Shown here: positions 13,643 to 17,783 of the stretch, in pieces | Numbering within the stretch: the stretch's first letter is position 1 | Layout: each line of letters opens with the position of its first letter | DNA from: JBFWWW01 sp050245975 | GTDB taxonomy: Bacteria > Pseudomonadota > Alphaproteobacteria > Rhizobiales > Hyphomicrobiaceae | Length of the DNA stretch: 17,783 nt | Assembly: GCA_050245975.1 (NCBI GenBank) | Contig: JBFWWW010000067.1 | Span: forward strand, 1 to 17,783 | Direction: 5' to 3' | Program-made: the position numbers and the translations under genes | The notes under the pieces: generated by a model | Databases searched by the model: none | What the model was told of the DNA's origin: nothing | Seen by the model: the letters and a program-made list of their open reading frames with translations, nothing else

Positions 13643-15150
13643 CAGCCGGTGCTCTTCACGCGCTCGGGCACGAGGCGCACGCTCTTGAGAGCTTCCGCCG
13701 TCCCCGCCTCGCCGGCCTCGTGATACTCGGCATCCTCGTTCACGTTCCAGACGTCGTACTTCAGCGAACCGGCGAGGATGTTTTCCACCGTCAGCATGGC
13801 GGTCATCATCGCGTGGTCCTGGTTGTTGTACTTGTGCATGCCGTTGCGGCCGACCAAGTGCAGCGTCGGGTACTTCGTCGCCAGCTCGGAGCGGATCGTC
13901 TCGACGTTCGCCTTGTAGCCGTCGTCGTAGACCGGATAAGCCTTCTTCTGGCGCACCACGCAGCCATCGACGATATCGCCCTCGGCCGCCAGGCCGATCA
14001 TCGCCAGCTCTTTCTTCGCCAGGGCGATCAGCTCCGCATCATCCGATTCCCAAAGGCCGTCGCCCTCGAAGCAGAAGTATTCGAGGCCAAGGCAGGCGAG
14101 CTTCTCGTTCGGCACCATTTCGGGCGACCAGGAGCGGAAATTCTGGATGCGGCCGACGCGCACGCTCGGCTCGTGGATGTAGATCCAGTTGTCCGGGAAC
14201 AGGTCGGGCTTGTCGACGACGAGAGCAACCGTGATGAAATCGCGATACCGCAGCCGGTGAGCCGCGCCGACGCAGCGCGGCGTCGGATTGATGGATGACA
14301 CCAGCTCGCGCACGGGTGCGGAAGATATGACGTGCTTTGCCGTGAACGTCTCGGTCCCGCCATCCTGCGTCGTCGCCGTGATGGTCCACAAGCCTGTCGG
14401 CTGGTGATAGGACATGCTCTCGAGCGTCGTGCCCATGTGGATCGTGCCGCCCTGCGCGCGCGTCTTGGCGGCGGCGGCGTCCCACATCATGCCCGGCCCC
14501 TTGCGGGGGTACTGGAAGCTTTCGATCAGCGTCTTGATGACCTGGCCGTCTTTTCCGACAGCCGGCTTGGTGACGATGGAGCGGCGGAGCGCGTTCGACA
14601 TTGCGCTCCACAGGTCGAGGCCCTTGATCCGCTGCGCGGCCCAGTCGGCGGAGATCTCATCGCAGCTCATGCCCCACACCTTCTCGGTGTAGGTCTTGAA
14701 GAAGATCGAGAACAGGCGCTCGCCGAACTGGTTGGAGACCCACTCGTGGAACGTCTCCGTGCGCTCGTTCGGAAACGCCTGCTTGTACATGTAGGACAGC
14801 ACGCACAGCGCACTTTCCACGTACCCGAGATTGTTCAGCGCCTCGAACGCCTTGAGCGGATAGGAAAAGTAGCGGCCGTTGTAGAAGATGCGCGACAGAC
14901 GCGGCCGCTCGATGAAATCCTGCGGCAGGATTTCCTTCCAGAGGTCGACCACTTCCTTCGACTTGGAGAAGAAGCGGTGGCCGCCGATGTCGAACAGGAA
15001 GCCTTTGTAGTTGGCTGTGCGGCTGATGCCGCCGACGTAGGTCGGATCGGCCTCGATCACTGTCGTCGAGACGCCCTTCTTGGTGAGCAGGTATGCGGCG
15101 GTGAGGCCAGCCGGCCCGGCGCCCACGACGAAAACATCCGAGTGGCGCAT
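13642..15150 (-). CDS. FAD-dependent oxidoreductase, UDP-galactopyranose-mutase-like
   Basis: A 502-residue protein. The N-terminal dinucleotide fold has GAGPAG (10-15) with the acidic end of strand 2 in VIEADP, then VGGISRT (39-45) and DIGGHRFFSKS (54-64), which resembles the FAD/substrate region of UDP-galactopyranose mutases and amine-oxidase-like enzymes. The C-terminal FAD motif is HLVGRNGMHKYNNQDHAMMTAMLT. No signal peptide; cytoplasmic. Genes of this group often sit beside GtrA proteins and glycosyltransferases, so it probably modifies a nucleotide- or lipid-linked sugar; the exact reaction is unknown. ATG 15150 is chosen because GAGPAG normally falls near residue 10. A further 20 upstream codons are open but unlike the family. 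Probable first gene of a three-gene operon. Confidence 0.88.
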   Translation of the reverse strand: MRHSDVFVVGAGPAGLTAAYLLTKKGVSTTVIEADPTYVGGISRTANYKGFLFDIGGHRFFSKSKEVVDLWKEILPQDFIERPRLSRIFYNGRYFSYPLKAFEALNNLGYVESALCVLSYMYKQAFPNERTETFHEWVSNQFGERLFSIFFKTYTEKVWGMSCDEISADWAAQRIKGLDLWSAMSNALRRSIVTKPAVGKDGQVIKTLIESFQYPRKGPGMMWDAAAAKTRAQGGTIHMGTTLESMSYHQPTGLWTITATTQDGGTETFTAKHVISSAPVRELVSSINPTPRCVGAAHRLRYRDFITVALVVDKPDLFPDNWIYIHEPSVRVGRIQNFRSWSPEMVPNEKLACLGLEYFCFEGDGLWESDDAELIALAKKELAMIGLAAEGDIVDGCVVRQKKAYPVYDDGYKANVETIRSELATKYPTLHLVGRNGMHKYNNQDHAMMTAMLTVENILAGSLKYDVWNVNEDAEYHEAGEAGTAEALKSVRLVPERVKSTG

Positions 15151-15330
15151 GCGACCCCGTACTCCCACATACTGACGCCATACACGTCTGCCGCGCGCGG
15201 AACGCGGCAAATCCTGACAACGAGGTATAGGGAGAAAGCTTGAATAAACCCTTTCCCGGCCGGGAAAGCTCTCGTTTACGGCGCCGCAACACCCTTGGGC
15301 TAGCGTGGAGCCAACGGGGAACCTGACCTG
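15151..15330. promoter_or_regulatory. Divergent promoter region with 18-bp palindrome
   Basis: 180 nt between the minus-strand oxidoreductase and plus-strand GT-C gene. It contains a perfect 18-bp palindrome CTTTCCCGGCCGGGAAAG (15251-15268), two GAAAGCT direct repeats exactly 30 bp apart (15234-15240 and 15264-15270), and a 6-bp hairpin GCCGCG/CGCGGC (15190-15208) in the leader of the oxidoreductase. I see no convincing paired -35/-10 boxes for either direction. The palindrome is a candidate operator for both genes. Confidence 0.5.
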
Positions 15331-17163
15331 ATGCTGGCGGCCGCTATCGACTACGCACCGCGTGCGCGCGCGCTGTTCGGCGCGCTTTTGCGTTCACGCC
15401 TGGCGTGGTGCATCGCCGCCGCCGTGTTCCTCGGCCTGCGCGACTACCTTGCCGACCCCGGGCGCCTGTTCGCGACCCTCGGCGATACGGACGACGCGAC
15501 ACGTCTGGTCGAGGTGCGCGAGCTCATGGCCGGCGCGCCCTGGTTCGACATGACGCTGCCGCGCATGGGCGTCCCCGACCCGCTGCTGTCCCACTGGTCG
15601 CGCCTCATCGACCTGCCGCTTGCGGTGCTGATCACGGTGTTCGGCTGGATCTTCGGGCCTGACGGCGCCGAGCTCGCGGCGCGCATCGTATGGCCGCTCG
15701 TCATGTTCACGGCACTGGCCTGGATCGTCGTCCGCGAAGCCGAGCGCGAGGCCGGCCCTCTCGCCGCCCTTCTCGCCCTCGGCTTTGCGCTGACCTCCGC
15801 CAGCGCGCTCTTCCAGTTCAACATCGGCCGCATCGATCACCACAACGCGCAGATTCTCGGCGCGGTCGGCGGCCTGTTGTTGCTGCTGCGCAGCCTCGAC
15901 GAGCCGCGCCTCGGCTGGGCCGCGGGCGCCCTGTTCGGATTCAGCCTCGCCGTCGGCTACGAGGCGCTCGCGATCGCCGTCCCGTCTCTTGTCCTGGTGG
16001 CCGGGCTGGCCATCTGGAACCAACGTCTCGCCCGCCCCATCGCCCACACGGCCGTGGGCGCGGCGGCCGTCCTGGCCCTGGCCTTCGTCGCAACGGTATC
16101 GCCGTCCCGCTGGGCGGATGTCCACTGCGATGCGCTGTCGGCCAACCTGGTCCTGCTGGCGGCGGCCGGTGCGGCCGGACTCTGGATCATCGCCGTCTAT
16201 GGCAGCGGCCGCCCCTTGATGTGGCGTCTCGGCGTCGTCGGCATCGCGGGTGCAGCCGGCATCGCCGCCTTCGGGCTTTCCAATCCCGTCTGCCTCGGCG
16301 GACCGCTGGCCGGGCTCGATCCCGCCCTCACTCCGCTCTGGCTCGACAAGGTGCTGGAGGCCAAGTCCGCCTGGTGGCTGTCGAAATCGATGCCGGCCGA
16401 GGCCTTGTCGTTCTTCCTCTTCGCGGCCATCGGCTGGCTGGCCCAGATCGCCATCTGGCGCCGTGACCGGACCATCGGCAGCGCCGTCCTACTCGCCATC
16501 GTCTCGCTGTCGCTCGTCCTCGGGCTTTGGCAGATCCGTCTCATGCCCTATGCGAGCTGGATCGCCATCGTCCCCATCGCGTGCGTGATCGCGCGCCTGC
16601 CGGACGCGTTCGGCATTCCGGCCCGCACGGTGCGGCTTGGTGCGGCGGTGATGCTGAACCAGACCATGGTCGGCATGATCGCCGCCTCGCTCATCTGGTT
16701 CGGCGGGCTGTTTTCCGTGAAACATCCGGGCGAGAGCCACGGCTACGCGCACGCCCGCGCGGTCTCGCCCTGCTTCTACAGCGACAGTATCCGTCCGCTG
16801 GCCGCTCTACCTACCGGCCTCGTTGTCGCCAATCTCGACCTCGGCCCTTATATCCTCGCGCTGACGCCGCACAACGTTCTTACCGGCCCGTATCACCGCC
16901 TGGACAAAAGCATCCTGATGCTGAGCGACATCCTCAACGGTACCGTGCCCGAGGCCGAGCGCCTGCTTCATCGTCTCAAGGCCGACTACGTGGCGCTCTG
17001 CACCTGGGAGCCCAACGGGCCACGTATCGACCCCTCGAAGGTGAGCGCCGACACGCTGACGGGCCAGCTCCTGCGCGGAAACGTTCCGCCTTATCTGCAA
17101 GCGATGCCACAACCCGCCGACTCCGATATCCGCATCTGGCGCGTGCGCAAGTCCGCCTCGTGA
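15331..17163 (+). CDS. GT-C type membrane glycosyltransferase, STT3/AglB-like
   Basis: A 610-residue protein with about eleven predicted membrane helices and a C-terminal soluble part (about 465-610). After helix 1 the first outer loop has GDTDDATRLVEVRELMAG (51-68), like the acidic DxD loop of STT3/AglB/PglB. Residues 167-173 read RIDHHNA, matching the second D-x-H/DHH motif of archaeal AglB. NLDLGPYI (501-508) sits where STT3 has WWDYG and may be a degenerate form. GPYHR (519-523) follows. GT-C enzymes use polyprenyl-phosphate-linked sugars at the outer face of the membrane. The target (protein, lipid or polysaccharide) is unknown, and without WWDYG an oligosaccharyltransferase role is unproven. 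It starts with ATG 15331 and is divergent from the FAD oxidoreductase/GtrA/methyltransferase genes. Confidence 0.85.
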   Translation: MLAAAIDYAPRARALFGALLRSRLAWCIAAAVFLGLRDYLADPGRLFATLGDTDDATRLVEVRELMAGAPWFDMTLPRMGVPDPLLSHWSRLIDLPLAVLITVFGWIFGPDGAELAARIVWPLVMFTALAWIVVREAEREAGPLAALLALGFALTSASALFQFNIGRIDHHNAQILGAVGGLLLLLRSLDEPRLGWAAGALFGFSLAVGYEALAIAVPSLVLVAGLAIWNQRLARPIAHTAVGAAAVLALAFVATVSPSRWADVHCDALSANLVLLAAAGAAGLWIIAVYGSGRPLMWRLGVVGIAGAAGIAAFGLSNPVCLGGPLAGLDPALTPLWLDKVLEAKSAWWLSKSMPAEALSFFLFAAIGWLAQIAIWRRDRTIGSAVLLAIVSLSLVLGLWQIRLMPYASWIAIVPIACVIARLPDAFGIPARTVRLGAAVMLNQTMVGMIAASLIWFGGLFSVKHPGESHGYAHARAVSPCFYSDSIRPLAALPTGLVVANLDLGPYILALTPHNVLTGPYHRLDKSILMLSDILNGTVPEAERLLHRLKADYVALCTWEPNGPRIDPSKVSADTLTGQLLRGNVPPYLQAMPQPADSDIRIWRVRKSAS

Positions 17164-17166
17164 CAC

Positions 17167-17180
17167 GCGCACTTGTGCGC
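17167..17180 (+). terminator. Short hairpin just after the GT-C stop
   Basis: GCGCAC (17167-17172) and GTGCGC (17175-17180) form a small stem with a CTTG-type tight loop, 4 nt after the stop codon. There is no T-run, so it may only slow polymerase or protect the mRNA end; gph follows 62 nt after the GT-C stop. Confidence 0.25.
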
Positions 17181-17225
17181 TGCCGCCTGCTCAGGCACAA
17201 CGGCGCATCTCGAGCCGGAAATCCC

Positions 17226-17783
17226 ATGCCAGCCGCCACCCTTTTGCCCGTCGACCGTCCCGTTGCAGCGGTGCTCTGCGATCTCGACGGCACGCTGGTC
17301 GACAGCGCGCCCGACATCCGCTCGGCGCTCAACACGGCGTTTGCCCAGGATGGCCTTGCGCCATTCTCGCTTGATGAAATCAAGTCGATGGTCGGCGACG
17401 GCTCGGCAAGGCTCGTTGCGCGCGCGCTGGCGGCGCGATCTGCCGATCCGGGGCGGGCGGCGGGCCTGCTCGCCCGCTACAGCGACCTCTATACGGCCAA
17501 TGTCGCGGCAACCACGCAGACTTACCCGGGCGTGCGCGAGACGCTGCAGGCCCTCAGGGCACGTGGCCGAAAACTCGCCGTGGTCACCAACAAGCCGTCT
17601 TCCGCCACCGCCGCGCTTCTCGCCCAGCTCGGCCTGCGCGATCTGTTCGATGCCGTCATCGGCGGTGACAGTGCAGCTGCGCGCAAGCCGGATCCGGCGC
17701 CCGTCATCGCGGCGTTGAGCCAACTCGACGTCGCGCCGTCCGACGCGGTCATGGTCGGCGACAACCACCATGACATCACCGCC
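17226..17783 (+). CDS. gph: Phosphoglycolate phosphatase (HAD family), C-terminus cut by window edge
   Basis: 186 residues are visible and the frame is open to the last base; the usual length is about 220-230, so roughly 40 residues are missing. HAD motifs are in order: nucleophile Asp19 and acid/base Asp21 in DLDGTLVDSAPD, Thr121-Asn122 in VVTNKPSS, Lys154 in ARKPDP, and Asp179/Asp183 in VGDNHHD. The cap domain lies at about 28-95. It probably removes phosphate from 2-phosphoglycolate, made in DNA repair or by Rubisco oxygenation; related HAD phosphatases such as PpaX-like enzymes cannot be excluded. GGAAA lies 6 nt before the ATG. An upstream in-frame GTG at 17175 lacks a ribosome site and falls inside the hairpin. 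Confidence 0.92.
   Translation, partial: MPAATLLPVDRPVAAVLCDLDGTLVDSAPDIRSALNTAFAQDGLAPFSLDEIKSMVGDGSARLVARALAARSADPGRAAGLLARYSDLYTANVAATTQTYPGVRETLQALRARGRKLAVVTNKPSSATAALLAQLGLRDLFDAVIGGDSAAARKPDPAPVIAALSQLDVAPSDAVMVGDNHHDITA

Noticed and set aside
14332..15243. A 303-codon plus-strand frame opposite the FAD oxidoreductase
   Set aside because: Antisense shadow of a gene with clear FAD motifs; no domain of its own.

Overview
The window looks like ordinary chromosomal DNA from a GC-rich alphaproteobacterium, probably a Hyphomicrobiales (Rhizobiales) member. The basis is the high GC content, the style of the protein families (XdhC/CoxI-type protein, PcaF-type thiolase, ABC-F, GYF_2/DUF4339 protein, LTA-synthase-like sulfatase in a Gram-negative setting), and long open antisense frames typical of GC-rich genomes. 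I see no insertion sequence, prophage, CRISPR array, tRNA or rRNA. There are 14 supported protein genes; the first and last are cut by the window ends.

Layout. Positions 1-8452 hold six genes, all on the minus strand. Read in the direction of transcription they are: a GYF_2-domain membrane protein, an LTA-synthase-like phosphoglycerol transferase/sulfatase, an ABC-F ATPase, a YibF-like glutathione S-transferase, a DinB-family protein, and a molybdopterin oxidoreductase that runs off the left end. A 252-nt divergent region with a good sigma70-type promoter leads to ndk on the plus strand (8705-9127). ndk converges on a minus-strand pair, XdhC then PcaF-like thiolase (9147-11414). A secreted SNase-type nuclease with a C-terminal 'sunset' domain follows on the plus strand (11555-12319) and is separated by a strong hairpin from the next minus-strand group.

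Positions 12386-17163 form a probable cell-surface glycan locus. On the minus strand, a UDP-galactopyranose-mutase-like FAD oxidoreductase, a GtrA-family membrane protein (joined to it by a TGATG stop/start overlap) and a TylF-like methyltransferase form an apparent operon. Divergent from it, on the plus strand, is a large GT-C membrane protein with STT3/AglB-like acidic motifs. The 180-nt region between them carries a perfect 18-bp palindrome and a 7-bp direct repeat spaced exactly 30 bp apart. A phosphoglycolate phosphatase (gph) begins after the GT-C gene and is cut by the right end.

How the genes may work together. The strongest functional grouping is the glycan locus: sugar modification or flipping of a polyprenyl-linked sugar (oxidoreductase, GtrA), methylation (TylF-like) and a GT-C transferase. 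The sulfatase and GYF_2 protein may also act on the cell envelope. The remaining genes are housekeeping or stand-alone metabolic genes. I do not see a clear-cut undescribed defence or mobile system. The best candidates for new biology are the STT3-like GT-C protein with its divergent cassette and the GYF_2-TM-periplasmic protein.
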